Source: Chloroflexota bacterium (lineage in GTDB: Bacteria; Chloroflexota; UBA11872). From it: a DNA stretch of 37,866 bases. The notes below the pieces were generated by a model that ran no database searches, had not been told where the DNA came from, and saw nothing but the letters and a program-made list of their open reading frames with translations. Shown here piece by piece: positions 19,091 through 26,500 of this stretch (position 1 is the stretch's first letter; each line of letters opens with the position of its first letter). The stretch spans positions 1 to 37,866 of the forward strand of contig JAJEGF010000062.1 in NCBI GenBank assembly GCA_022820025.1. The letters run 5' to 3'. Made by a program: the position numbers and the translations under genes.

Positions 19091-20454
19091 AACAGTGACC
19101 AACTCGCATCTCTGGCCAAGTCAAGAGAATCCGAAACGCTGGAGTTCAAGACGACGAACGGAACACGCCGGGAGGCGGCCATGACGGCGTGCGCCTTTAT
19201 GAACCAGCGCGGCGGACACGCGCTGTTCGGCGTGACCCCTGACGGGGACGTGGTTGGGCAGCAGGTCGGCGAGCGCACCATCGAGTAGGTGAGCGCCGAG
19301 TTTCGGCACATCGATCCGCCAGCGTTTCCAACGGTGGAACAGGTTCCTGTCGCCGGTGACCGTGAAGTGATTGTGGTCAGCTCGGGCCAGGGGCATCTAG
19401 ACCGTACACCTACCGAGGCACGGCCCATCGCCGAGTCGGGAACACCACGCTGGCAATGTCCGCCGACGAGTACAACCGGATGCTCTTCGAGCGGATGCAC
19501 AGCGAGCAACGCTGGGAGAACCAACCGGCCGTCCGCTGGTCGGTTGACGACCTGGACGTAGCGGAGATTCGACGGACGGTTGCTGAGGCGGTCCGGCGCG
19601 GCCGTCTCGAATACCCTGCTGGTGGTGACCCAACCGATCTGCTGCGCGGTCTCGGCCTTCTGCGCAATGGTGTGCTGCTACGGGCAGCAGCGGTGCTGTT
19701 CGGCAGGGCGGATCGGCTTGAGTTCGAGATGCCGCAGTGCCTGCTGCGGGTCGCACGTTTTCGCGGAACCGACCGGATGGCGTTCCTGGACAATCGCCAA
19801 TTCAACGGCAACGCGTTCACGGTTCTATCGGATGCCGAGCGCTTCCTGCGCGACACCCTGCCGATAGCCGGACGGTTTGAGCAGGACCGATTTGAACGAA
19901 TCGATGAGCCCCTGTAGCCGCCCCTAGCCACGCGCGAGGCCCTAGCGAACGCTCTGTGCCACCGTGACTACGCCATTGGGGGCGGCTCGGTCGGCGTCGC
20001 GGTCTACGACGACCGCCTGGAGATCACCTCCTCCGGTTCCCTGCACTTCGGCCTGACGCCGGAGAAGCTGTTCGCGCCGCACGAGTCGCGACCGTGAAAC
20101 CCGTTGATTGCCCGCACGTTCTACCGTCGCGGGATCATCGAGGAGTAGGGCAGTGGAACGCTCTAGATCGCGGCGTTGGCGAGCAGAGCAGGGATCCCGA
20201 CCCCGGAGATCTAGGATGACGGCGGGGCCGTCACGGTCCGGTTCCGGCACGGTCAGTTCATCCCCCGGCCAATCACCAGCGACGTGAGCGGGCCTGAAGA
20301 ACGGCGGGAGATGGTTCTCACGCTGCTGGAGGGCGCTGAGGGGGGCTTGACGCACCGCGAGATTCGCGCACGTTTGGGTCCGGGATTTGCTCACGTGAGC
20401 CGACCAGGGGCCAATGCGAATTATCCGGCTCCGAATAAGGGCCGCTCCAGTTGA
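19091..20454 (+). pseudogene. AlbA/Schlafen-type ATP-binding protein, heavily decayed
   Basis: ATG 19091 starts MNSDQLASLAKSRESETLEFK, then CAFMNQRGGHALFGVTPDG, the hallmark of the AlbA_2 (Schlafen-like) domain of RecG-like ATP-binding proteins. The frame has an amber stop at 19286 and a frameshift near 19390. It then resumes (VGNTTLAMSADEYNRMLFE) with LLRGLGLLRNGVLLRAAAV and the conserved ATREALANALCHRDY. In-frame stops follow at 19915 (TAG), 20095 (TGA), 20146, 20164 and 20212 (TAG). It ends with an HTH-like segment (LTHREIRARLG) and TGA at 20452. Everything is still colinear, so decay is recent. Some family members act in phage defence or as DNA-binding regulators. Confidence 0.85.
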
Positions 20455-20471
20455 GTAGTCCCGTTGCTATC

Positions 20472-20479
20472 AAAGGAGG
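20472..20479 (+). promoter_or_regulatory. Strong ribosome binding site deciding the SLATT-like start
   Basis: AAAGGAGG lies five bases before ATG 20485. An upstream in-frame TTG at 20464 would place this site inside the gene, so the ATG is the real start. Confidence 0.85.
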
Positions 20480-20484
20480 TCGTC

Positions 20485-21063
20485 ATGAATCGCTGGACAC
20501 GACGATTGACTAATTTACTGAATCGTGATAGGAATATGGAGTCACCGCGACCGGCCCGACCCGTGGCAAAGCTAACTTCACAGCGGCAACGTCTTTTTGA
20601 AGGCCGTATCGATGCTGAACGCAAGTATCGGTATTACAGCGTAAAGGCTGATCGATACCGTCTCACTTATAGCATTCTTGCTTTTGTTATCGGGGCTGCT
20701 TCATTCGTTACGGTGTTGGTGCCTGAAACCGACTTGCCATTTGATTTACGCATTGTCTTTCCGTTCATTGCGAGTATTGCAACGCTTGGGCTGATTAGCT
20801 TTGATATTCCAGGAAAGGCATCGCGGGCTGAGAATGCCAAGCGATTCTATTTGGCCCTAAATATTGAGTGGCGTGAACTCTGGTGGAAACACCTGCCGGA
20901 TCATCACTCAGCAAGCTTGCGAAAAGAAATGCGATTGCTTGAGTTGCGTGAGCATCAGCTCATTGACACCGGGATTGGTATTGACTCAAAGCTCAGCGTG
21001 AAGTGTCAACGTCAGGCTACAGACGTTATACTTGGCGAATACACTAGGGAGGGAAGCAAGTGA
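20485..21063 (+). CDS. SLATT-like two-helix membrane protein, candidate defence effector
   Basis: The protein has 192 residues. A basic cytoplasmic N-terminus and a helix (about 32-58, ending RKYRYYSVKADRYR) lead into two membrane segments at about 60-79 (TYSILAFVIGAASFVTVLV) and 88-105 (RIVFPFIASIATLGLISF). A short acidic loop sits between them, and FDIPGKASRAENAKRFYLA followed by a helical tail comes after. This order, including the P-x-K-A-x-x-x-x-x-A pattern after the second helix, resembles SLATT domains, predicted pore-forming effectors in CBASS and related antiphage systems. No cyclase or TIR partner is present. The next gene overlaps its stop. AT-richer codon use and a canonical Shine-Dalgarno differ from the surrounding DNA. 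Confidence 0.6.
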   Translation: MNRWTRRLTNLLNRDRNMESPRPARPVAKLTSQRQRLFEGRIDAERKYRYYSVKADRYRLTYSILAFVIGAASFVTVLVPETDLPFDLRIVFPFIASIATLGLISFDIPGKASRAENAKRFYLALNIEWRELWWKHLPDHHSASLRKEMRLLELREHQLIDTGIGIDSKLSVKCQRQATDVILGEYTREGSK

Positions 21064-21248
21064 GCGACGACAGGAAAGCTGGGGAATCGGACGATAAGCC
21101 TGCAACGAAGGCTGTGCCGATTCAACGCTCAGCCAGAGATTCAATCTTTGAGTCTGATCAGTCCGCACCACCAAGAGGCGAGGCGGCTCCAGCAATTGAC
21201 GATATCGTAGATTCTGACGGTGACTCAGGGGACGACGGAGACGACTGA
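21060..21248 (+). CDS. Small acidic protein coupled to the SLATT-like gene
   Basis: GTG 21060 overlaps the upstream stop codon (GTGA), so translation is probably coupled. The 62-residue product is hydrophilic. Its first third is basic-acidic mixed (DDRKAGESDDKPATK) and its end is strongly acidic (DIVDSDGDSGDDGDD). There is no signal peptide or membrane segment. It could be an inhibitor or partner of the membrane protein, by analogy with two-gene toxin modules. That is inference, as I recognise no family. Confidence 0.6.
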   Translation: MSDDRKAGESDDKPATKAVPIQRSARDSIFESDQSAPPRGEAAPAIDDIVDSDGDSGDDGDD

Positions 21249-21303
21249 GTCCGCTGATCCTAACGGTCTAGTCAAACTCTTGGCTTGACATAAACATAAA
21301 CTT

Positions 21304-21332
21304 TTGCCTTAAAACTTTCGGGCCAGTATAAT
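21304..21332 (+). promoter_or_regulatory. Sigma-70-type promoter before the IS1595-type transposase
   Basis: TTGCCT at 21304-21309 and a perfect TATAAT at 21327-21332 are separated by 17 bases. Transcription would start near 21339, about 30 bases before the transposase ATG. A TTGACA at 21285 is too far away to pair with this -10 box. Confidence 0.6.
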
Positions 21333-21368
21333 ACACGATCGAACCATTACCACACGGGTTTCAGTCGG

Positions 21369-22292
21369 ATGGCGAAAAAGAAAGCCCATGATCGGTTCAC
21401 AAGCATCATTGATGTCCTCAATGCTTTTCCTTCAGAAGAGGCAGCGACCGCCTACCTGATCAAGAAGCGCTGGCCCCTGGGCGTCACCTGTCCTAGGTGC
21501 GGGTTTTACGGGCGCTGCTACCGGGTCAACGAGCCGTAGCTGCTCAAATGCGGGCACTGTCGGCAAAAACTTTCCATGCGCAAGCACACGTTGTTTGAGG
21601 ATTCCAAGCTGCCCTTGCGCCTCTGGCTGGCCGCCATGTGGCTGTTTGCCTCACACCGCAAAGGCATTCCGTCTACGCAACTGGCACGAGAACTGGGGGT
21701 TACGCGCCGCACGGCGTGGTTCATGTTATGTCGCATCCGCCAGATAGCTGACCGCATGAAAGCCAATGTGCTCAGTGATTTTGTCGAAGTCGATGAGTGT
21801 TACGTCGGTGGGCTGGAAGGAAACAAGCACCACAAGAAGCGCCTGTTTGCCAATTGGATGCAAGGTAAACAAATTGTGATGGGGGCCGTGCAGCGCAACG
21901 GGAATGTCTTAACCCGCTGTGTCGATAACCGAGACGCGGGGTCGTGCCTCTGGTTTGTTATGCGCCACGTCTATCAGGGAGCGACGGTTTATACCGATGA
22001 ACATGCGCCCTACCAAATGCTTACGCGCCACCAGCATCAGTACGTGACGCACAGTCACGGGGAGTATGTGAATGGCAACTGCCATACCCAAAGTATTGAA
22101 AGTTTCTGGGCACTGGTAAAACGGGCGCACAAGGGTGTCTACCATTGGTGGTCGAATAAGCATTTTGGCCGATACCTGCGGGAATTCGAGTTCAGATGGA
22201 ATCACCGAACGTTCTCTGAGCATCAACGACTGGAGGCCATGTTGGACAACTTGGACCAGACGCGCCTGTCCTGGGCCAACCTGACGACCTGA
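21369..22292 (+). pseudogene. IS1595-family (ISXO2-like) transposase interrupted by one amber codon
   Basis: ATG 21369 begins MAKKKAHDRFTSIIDVLNAF. A zinc ribbon (CPRCG and CGHCRQ) follows, with a TAG at 21537-21539 between its two halves, and the frame then continues uninterrupted to TGA 22290-22292. The DDE-type catalytic domain is intact: FVEVDECYVGG, VYTDEHAPY and SIESFWALVKR. The normal length is about 300 residues, and removing the amber codon gives 307. An internal start at 21576 (MRKHTLFEDSK) would make a 238-residue form lacking the zinc ribbon. The single lesion means recent inactivation, an assembly error or rare readthrough. Confidence 0.88.
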
Positions 22293-22405
22293 TGCGTGAC
22301 CCAAACGACCTCTTTGACGAATTGATCGAGGAAGCCCTGAAGCCGCCGCCACCGGCTCCACCGGAACCTGATGAACCTGATGACGACGAGGACACCGACG
22401 ACTAG
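22292..22405 (+). CDS. Small acidic passenger ORF coupled to the transposase
   Basis: The ATG overlaps the transposase stop (TGATG). The 37-residue product starts MRDPNDLFDELIEEALK, then a proline-rich stretch (PPPPAPPEPDEP) and an acidic end (DDDEDTDD). It is too short for a family call. Its place inside the presumed inverted repeats suggests it travels with the element. Its acidic end resembles that of the small ORF coupled to the SLATT-like gene. Confidence 0.5.
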   Translation: MRDPNDLFDELIEEALKPPPPAPPEPDEPDDDEDTDD

Positions 22406-22552
22406 GTACACTCGGCGCTACCACCACGGGGCGGGCGCGTTGCGCCTGTCATTGCCCAGCGGCCCTAGTCGGTCGCTGGATACCCCCGTGTGGTAATTGG
22501 CAATGGTTCAGCGGTCCGGTTAGGGCCGTTACCTGTTTAAGGACATGGGGAT
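22406..22552 (+). other. Structured non-coding leader before the lipoprotein operon
   Basis: Three inverted pairs lie here: CCAGCG 22456-22461 with CGCTGG 22474-22479, CATTGCC 22450-22456 with GGCAATG 22499-22505, and GGCCCTA 22461-22467 with TAGGGCC 22521-22527. The last two cross each other, so a pseudoknot or alternative folds are possible. One candidate IS end falls in the middle. Confidence 0.35.
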
Positions 22553-22810
22553 ATGGAAAAGAAACCGGATGATCACGAACTCATTGTAGAGGTGCTTACG
22601 ACGTTGGATGGTATTGACACCATCCTTAGTGAATTGCGTCAGGATATGAAGGCATACATTGAATCGGAAGATGAGCAGGAGCGTCTTGACATCATCAATC
22701 ACCTGCATGGGGACGTGGAGCCGATCACCGACAAAGAAATCAATGACTTAAGGGATCACGCGCTGGACATGCTGGAGGAAAAAGAAAAGAAGGAGGACGA
22801 CAATGCGTAA
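22553..22810 (+). CDS. Small helical acidic protein, first gene of the lipoprotein operon
   Basis: The 85-residue protein is predicted mostly helical and charged: ELIVEVLTTLDGIDTILSEL, then QDMKAYIESEDEQERLDII, with a charged tail EEKEKKEDDNA. It has no signal peptide or membrane segment. I do not recognise the family. Its last 8 bases overlap the start of the lipoprotein gene, whose ribosome binding site lies inside it, so the two are translationally coupled. AT-richer composition places it in the same acquired segment as the SLATT-like gene. Confidence 0.7.
   Translation: MEKKPDDHELIVEVLTTLDGIDTILSELRQDMKAYIESEDEQERLDIINHLHGDVEPITDKEINDLRDHALDMLEEKEKKEDDNA
22790..22796 (+). promoter_or_regulatory. 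Ribosome binding site inside the upstream gene
   Basis: AAGGAGG lies six bases before ATG 22803, within the coding sequence of the preceding small gene, and fixes the lipoprotein start. Confidence 0.8.
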
Positions 22811-23297
22811 AGTTTTCGCTGCTGCGCTCATTGGTTTATTTTTGGTCGGCTGCGGGGAGCCGCAACCCATCATTATTGAGCGGGTCATTGTCAGTGCGCC
22901 CTTGCAGTACGAGACCCCACCCCAGCAGCAGGTACCCGTACAAGCGCCGGTCGCTGGCCTCACGTTGCAACAGGTGCGCCATGACGCCCTGCAACAGATG
23001 GGTGAACAGATTGATAAACTGAATGGTGCCCTGGCAAGCGTCGCCAATAGCGACGATCAACGAACTGTGGCCGATGTGTTGGGTGTCGCAGCGTATCGCT
23101 ATACAGAGATCACATCAGACTTACGGCTCCTGAAATTGGACGATGTGGCGGAGCACACGGATGCTGCGGCGTACAGTTACCAACAAGCCGCGAATACTGT
23201 GGCAATTGGTCACTGGGATGAAATGAATAAGCATCTGGACAATGCTAGCCTGAGCCTGGAGCAGGCGGCGGCGGTGGTAGACCGCTACCGCACGTGA
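22803..23297 (+). CDS. Predicted lipoprotein, function unknown
   Basis: The 164-residue protein begins with a lipoprotein signal MRKVFAAALIGLFLVGC, with the lipobox LVGC and lipidated Cys17. A short proline- and glutamine-rich linker (TPPQQQVPVQAP) and an alpha-helical domain of about 110 residues follow (TLQQVRHDALQQMGEQIDKL, then AAYRYTEITSDLRLLKL). It should be anchored in a membrane facing outward. No enzymatic motif is visible. It is coupled to the 85-residue gene and followed within about 30 bases by a structured RNA candidate. It could be a helical adaptor or superinfection-type surface protein, but this is only speculation from location. Confidence 0.72.
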   Translation: MRKVFAAALIGLFLVGCGEPQPIIIERVIVSAPLQYETPPQQQVPVQAPVAGLTLQQVRHDALQQMGEQIDKLNGALASVANSDDQRTVADVLGVAAYRYTEITSDLRLLKLDDVAEHTDAAAYSYQQAANTVAIGHWDEMNKHLDNASLSLEQAAAVVDRYRT

Positions 23298-23311
23298 TCG
23301 GCTGGACATCG

Positions 23312-23320
23312 TGCTACAAT
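23312..23320 (+). promoter_or_regulatory. Extended -10 promoter for the candidate small RNA
   Basis: TGCTACAAT matches an extended -10 box (TGnTAnAAT). The -35 region is weak. A start 7-8 bases downstream would fall exactly at the first hairpin of the structured RNA. Confidence 0.5.
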
Positions 23321-23327
23321 GCTGGCG

Positions 23328-23480
23328 ACCGGAGACGAAAGTTTCCGGCGCTGGCGTTTAACCAAGGCAAGCCAAGGCCCGCAACGCGGGAGATGAAATT
23401 TCAAGGTTAACGACAGCAAAGTGGCCCTGGCGGGGTCGGGACTTCGGATTTTCGCACGCCCCCGCTAGGGCCGCAGTTAT
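23328..23480 (+). ncRNA. Structured small RNA candidate, unknown family
   Basis: About 150 nt fold into three consecutive stems. Hairpin 1 is CCGGAGAC at 23329-23336, loop GAAA, and GTTTCCGG at 23341-23348. Domain 2 pairs 23350-23363 with 23405-23417 (12 pairs, one mismatch, one bulge) and encloses CCCGC-AAC-GCGGG at 23378-23390 and a GAAATTTC palindrome. Hairpin 3 pairs 23423-23435 with 23460-23472, 13 consecutive pairs with one wobble, and may end transcription, although only a mixed U/A tail follows. It matches no family I know (not 6S, RNase P, SRP, tmRNA or a common riboswitch). The conserved pieces of a group I or II intron are not visible. Confidence 0.55.
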
Positions 23481-23965
23481 TATACCGGTGTGATGCATAT
23501 GGCTCGATCTGTTTTGGCGTGACCCCGATCTACGCGCCGTCGCCTTAGGGACCTGTTAAGATCAGTCGGACGGCTATTCGTGGCACATGGGATCGCCCGC
23601 GCTAGGGAGCACAGGGTATTGGTTGGTCGGGTGGTGGGGCCTACTGTTCGATCACGTGACGAACAATGTCCCACGCCAGTCGCCCGATTCCCGTCAGGGG
23701 TCGGAGCCAGCGGTGGAGGTTCTTCATCTGCTTGCCTTCATCGCGAGAGGCGCGGCGTCCACCGCGCCAGGCTGTGCACATCACTTCGTCTGAACTCGTG
23801 TATCTGCTCTCGTCTGTACTTGATCTGCTCGTCTGCGGTCTGGACGGGACGCCCTCCAATGGCGTCTCATCGAGTGTACCGCGCTCGCGCAGGTCGCCAA
23901 ACCTGTTAGCGCCCAATTCTGGGGTTAAAACTTTCAGGGCTGGTCCGTACAGGTGAGAGGGTCCC
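23481..23965. other. Spacer after the structured RNA
   Basis: No supported gene is present. A 28-codon minus frame ending at 23641 (MKNLHRWLRPLTGIGRLAWD) is open but lacks a good ribosome binding site. Bases 23925-23938 (TTAAAACTTTCAGGGC) resemble TTAAAACTTTCGGGC at 21309 in the same orientation. GC content returns to the high background here. Confidence 0.35.
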
Positions 23966-24166
23966 TTGGGTCCTGGCGTCAGCGAGCGTCAAGTGCGAAC
24001 GACGCTGGAGGAGCTGAGAGACTGCGGACTGGTCGTAGTCACGGCGCGCGGACCATCGACCCGCTGGAGACGTGTGGGGGTGCGCGATAGGTGCGCGATG
24101 GTGCGCGATCGGTGCGAGATTGAGGCGTCATCAAGCAGCATTGCAGGGGGCGAGATACGGGCATGA
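23966..24166 (+). pseudogene. Winged-helix protein remnant, copy 1
   Basis: The frame reads PGVSERQVRTTLEELRDCGLV, then VVTARGPSTRWRRVGV, the second half of a winged-helix DNA-binding domain (recognition helix plus wing), as in MarR-like or plasmid replication regulators. A stop lies just upstream in frame and no good start exists, so the N-terminus is missing. The tail is encoded by short tandem repeats. A second decayed copy lies at about 28920-29115. Confidence 0.5.
24079..24121 (+). repeat. Short tandem repeats of about 11 bp (GTGCGCGAT units)
   Basis: Four units, GTGCGCGAT, GTGCGCGAT, GTGCGCGAT and GTGCGAGAT, follow one another at 10-11 bp spacing, close to one helical turn. They fall within the winged-helix frame. 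Iteron-like function is possible but unproven. Confidence 0.55.
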
Positions 24167-24202
24167 CAGGGGCCTCTAAGCGGACGAAGTGCGACTAACA
24201 CG

Positions 24203-24379
24203 GTGCAACACGGAATCCGACTCGCGACCTTTCTAATCGTCGTGCTCGTGCTGATCGTTGCACTGGCGGTGCTCTGGGTGATCCGTGGACTGGATGACCT
24301 CTGGCGCGTGGTGTTCGGCCATCCACGAGACGATGCGGAGACCACGAGCGCTTCGCCCAGGGGCGCGTCTAGGGCCTAG
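24203..24379 (+). CDS. Small single-pass membrane protein
   Basis: GTG 24203 opens a 58-residue frame. A single hydrophobic segment of about 19 residues (FLIVVLVLIVALAVLWVI) follows a short N-terminus, and a charged cytoplasmic tail with RGLDDLWRVVFGHPRDDAE comes after. No clear ribosome binding site is present and I do not recognise a family. The strongly biased hydrophobic stretch and the large hairpin seven bases after the stop favour a real gene. It lies between winged-helix and zinc-ribbon genes. Confidence 0.45.
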   Translation: MQHGIRLATFLIVVLVLIVALAVLWVIRGLDDLWRVVFGHPRDDAETTSASPRGASRA

Positions 24380-24385
24380 ACCGCA

Positions 24386-24465
24386 CCCAAGCTCTGGCGC
24401 GCTGGCAAATCGCCCCGACGGCGCACAGGGCGCACCCCACGCGTGCCAGCGCGCCAGAGATTGGG
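24386..24465 (+). terminator. Very long hairpin: 22-nt arms with one mismatch, 36-nt loop
   Basis: Bases 24386-24407 and 24444-24465 are inverted copies with a single mismatch. The inner 16 pairs (24392-24407 with 24444-24459) are perfect. The loop contains further GGCGC/GCGCC pairing. It starts seven bases after the small membrane ORF. No T run follows, so it is larger and different from a simple intrinsic terminator. A recombination or protein-binding site is an alternative. Confidence 0.6.
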
Positions 24466-24528
24466 GCCGCTGGGCATAGCCGCACGCTCGCACTAGAATC
24501 GTCCGCTGTCCGAATCTGCGCGTCCGAC

Positions 24529-25254
24529 GTGTGCATGGCGGCATGGAGACGAACGTTGAACGCCGCGATGACGCGCATGCGACTCGGATGGTTGCTGGAG
24601 CACTTGGAACCGATGCAGGCGATCTCCAGAAGCAAGACCGGCCAGTTTCCACTGACCACTCTCGACGGCGACGTGCTGATCAACGCGTGGCCTCGAGACG
24701 TGCGCGCATTCCTTGGCGAGCAGCGCGGTCGCTTCACACACGGCCATACGCGCGTTGCCGATGACGGCACCGTGACGACGTTCGACGGCGATGCCAGTCG
24801 CCGCGTGAAGTGGTTGTATTCATCGGCGGAGTTTGGCGTTCTGGTTGACCGCATCTCCACCGCGATCTATGGCCGGCTCAACTTTCGCATTGATGCCACC
24901 ATGACGTGCGACACGTGCGGTGCAACGGCCCACCTATATGAGCCGCTGCCGTGCGGTCACGTTGACTATTCCAGCTGCCCACCGCGAGACGGCACCGTCA
25001 CGCTCTACGATCTTCCAGGCGGCACAAGCAAGACCGTGATCATGGTCGGCGACGGTGGAGTTGGCGCGCACACCGTGGCATTCATCCCCGGAGCAAAGTT
25101 GCCGTCCTGGTGGTTGCTGATGTTCGTGGACGGCATGGTCAAGCATGACGCCGCGATCATGGCGCGCCCTGCGGCCAAGTGCCGATGCGGAAACACGGCA
25201 TCGCCGGCAGACGGATGCTGTAAGCACTGCCGTCCATCGGACCGGAAACCCTGA
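24529..25254 (+). CDS. Hypothetical protein with two cysteine clusters
   Basis: The 241-residue frame has starts at GTG 24529, ATG 24535 and further ATGs near 24568. It contains a first cluster CDTCG with CGH and C residues (about 127-151) and a second at the C-terminus, CRCG with CCKHC (about 219-234), both likely zinc ribbons. The middle is a beta-rich segment (GTVTLYDLPGG, KTVIMVGDGGVGAHTVAF). The N-terminal region is rich in Arg (AWPRDVRAFLGEQRGRF). I do not recognise a family. The regular codon pattern and lack of stops support a real gene. A broken zinc-ribbon gene follows two bases later. Confidence 0.6.
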   Translation: MCMAAWRRTLNAAMTRMRLGWLLEHLEPMQAISRSKTGQFPLTTLDGDVLINAWPRDVRAFLGEQRGRFTHGHTRVADDGTVTTFDGDASRRVKWLYSSAEFGVLVDRISTAIYGRLNFRIDATMTCDTCGATAHLYEPLPCGHVDYSSCPPRDGTVTLYDLPGGTSKTVIMVGDGGVGAHTVAFIPGAKLPSWWLLMFVDGMVKHDAAIMARPAAKCRCGNTASPADGCCKHCRPSDRKP

Positions 25255-25256
25255 AC

Positions 25257-25480
25257 GTGGCGTTTCGCACACGGTGCCGACAGAAGAAGTGCCAGCCGCA
25301 TGACTGAGTCACGCCGAACCCAGGCGATCATGCGCTGAACTGCGCGGCATGCGGCCGGCGACTCTAATTCCTCACGATCAACGAGGAAGTGCTGGACCGA
25401 ATTCTTCGGCGTCTCCACCGACGAAGATTGGCCGGGCCAACGCACGTGACCGGCCCGAAGGGGCCTCAGCGGCGGGCCGA
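25257..25480 (+). pseudogene. Small zinc-ribbon protein, two in-frame stops
   Basis: GTG 25257 follows the preceding stop by two bases and reads MAFRTRCRQKKCQPHD, TGA at 25305, then HALNCAACGRRL, TAA at 25365, then TINEEVLDRILRRLHRRRL. The Cys pairs (CRQKKC and CAAC) suggest one zinc ribbon followed by a basic helix. The frame is conserved through both stops, so it is a recently killed partner of the upstream gene. Confidence 0.45.
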
Positions 25481-25599
25481 ACCTGATGCGCATGCCCCCA
25501 AGCGTCGCCGGCCCCGCGGATTCGAGGCCTCTAGGTTCGCGGAACTCTTAACCGTCCACCATTCCTCGTCATATCCAATCCTCCTCCTGGGGGGATGGG

Positions 25600-26095
25600 T
25601 TCTTCATCGCTCCAAGCCCTGGCAGGTCCGGCGACTGCCCCGTGCCCACGGTCCCTAGAACTCCCCGACCTCGTCGTTGTCGGTTCCCGTGAGTCCGAGC
25701 TCTGGCCGGTCCGGCACCTGCCCCATGCCCTGAGCCCCTGGGATTCTCCGACCGCAGCATGACCGTTTCCCGCGGGTCCAAGCTCTCGCAGGGCCAGCGC
25801 CTGCTCCATGCCCGCCCCCCGGGATCACCAAGCCTCGGGTTGTCGATTCCCGCGGGGTCCGAGCCTTCGCCGTTCCAGCGACGGCGCCAGGCCGGCACCC
25901 TCTGGCCGAATCCAACCCATCCCTGGTCAATCCGATAGCGTCCGAGCGCTCAGAGGTCCGGGGACAGTCCCAGGCTACGACCCCCGGGCATTCCCACCAC
26001 GCACCCGTCCGAATCCCCGAGGGTCTGATTCCAGGCCGCGCTGGCGTCCAGGCCGGTCCCAGCGTCCCTGGCGTTCCCTGACTGCTTGATTCGGG
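25600..26095 (+). repeat. Degenerate tandem repeats of about 80 bp, block 1
   Basis: About six diverged units share the pattern CCCGTGAGTCCGAGCTC, then GGTCCGGC, CTGCCCCATGCCC and CCCTGGGATTCCC at about 80-bp spacing. Their minus-strand translation repeats a GHGAGAGPARAW motif. The block ends right before a replication-relaxation fragment. A second block lies before another copy of the same gene at 27723. Confidence 0.55.
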
Positions 26096-26097
26096 TC

Positions 26098-26257
26098 AGG
26101 GGTCGGTCCCGGCAACTGCAAGTCCTACGCCGGCGCTTCGCCTATCGGCTGCTGACTGCCGTCCCCATCCACGCCCTGGCCGATTTGGGCGGCCACGCGG
26201 CGCACCTGCGAGATCTACCTCCAACGATTGCACCAGCATGACTGGGTGGTGCACGGT
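26098..26257 (+). pseudogene. Replication-relaxation fragment, plus-strand copy
   Basis: The sequence encodes RQLQVLRRRFAYRLLTAVPI, then after a frameshift ATRRTCEIYLQRLHQHDWVV and a TAG. It matches the N-terminal winged helix of the intact protein at 16974. Only about 55 residues remain. Confidence 0.65.
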
Positions 26258-26278
26258 TAGCCCCGGCGCGGCGCCCCG

Positions 26279-26500
26279 GTCGGATACGCGGTCGCCGTCG
26301 TTGGCGCTTTCGTCGCCGAACCCGCCGCGGGTGGGTTGGGTGCGGACGACCAGGCCGCGACGATGCAGCGTCGTGAGGCACCGCTGGCAGGAGCGCCGGC
26401 TGACCGTGCGGAAGTCCACCTGCTGCAGTTGCTCGGCGTCCATGACGCGATGCGTGCGCAGGGCCCGGAGGACCGGGGCCTGGCGGACCGGCCACGTCAT
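26279..26500 (-). pseudogene. Replication-relaxation fragment, inverted and divergent
   Basis: On the minus strand ATG 26500 starts MTWPVRQAPVLRALRTHRVM, then QQVDFRTVSRRSCQRCLTTL and HRRGLVVRTQPTRGG. The same helix-turn-helix and glycine wing as in the 16974 protein are recognisable but much diverged. The fragment faces the plus-strand fragment tail to tail across about 20 bases, which points to an inversion junction. Confidence 0.55.

Larger units (their letters stand above)
21346..22497 (+). mobile_element. IS1595-type insertion sequence, candidate ends
   Basis: A 13-bp perfect inverted repeat, ATTACCACACGGG at 21346-21358 and its complement at 22485-22497, brackets the transposase and a small passenger ORF, giving 1152 bp. 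No matching target duplication is seen outside these ends, and IS1595 ends often start with a G run, so the true ends may differ. Confidence 0.45.

Noticed and set aside
21285..21290. TTGACA as the -35 box for TATAAT at 21327
   Set aside because: The spacing is 36 bases, too long; TTGCCT at 21304 has the correct 17-base spacing.
23328..23480. Retron msr-msd or transposon guide RNA
   Set aside because: No reverse transcriptase, IscB or TnpB gene lies in the window, and the stem order does not match a retron branch site.
25600..26095. Minus-strand Gly/Ala-rich proteins from the tandem repeats
   Set aside because: Translations come from diverged DNA repeats, lack ribosome binding sites and shift frame between units.
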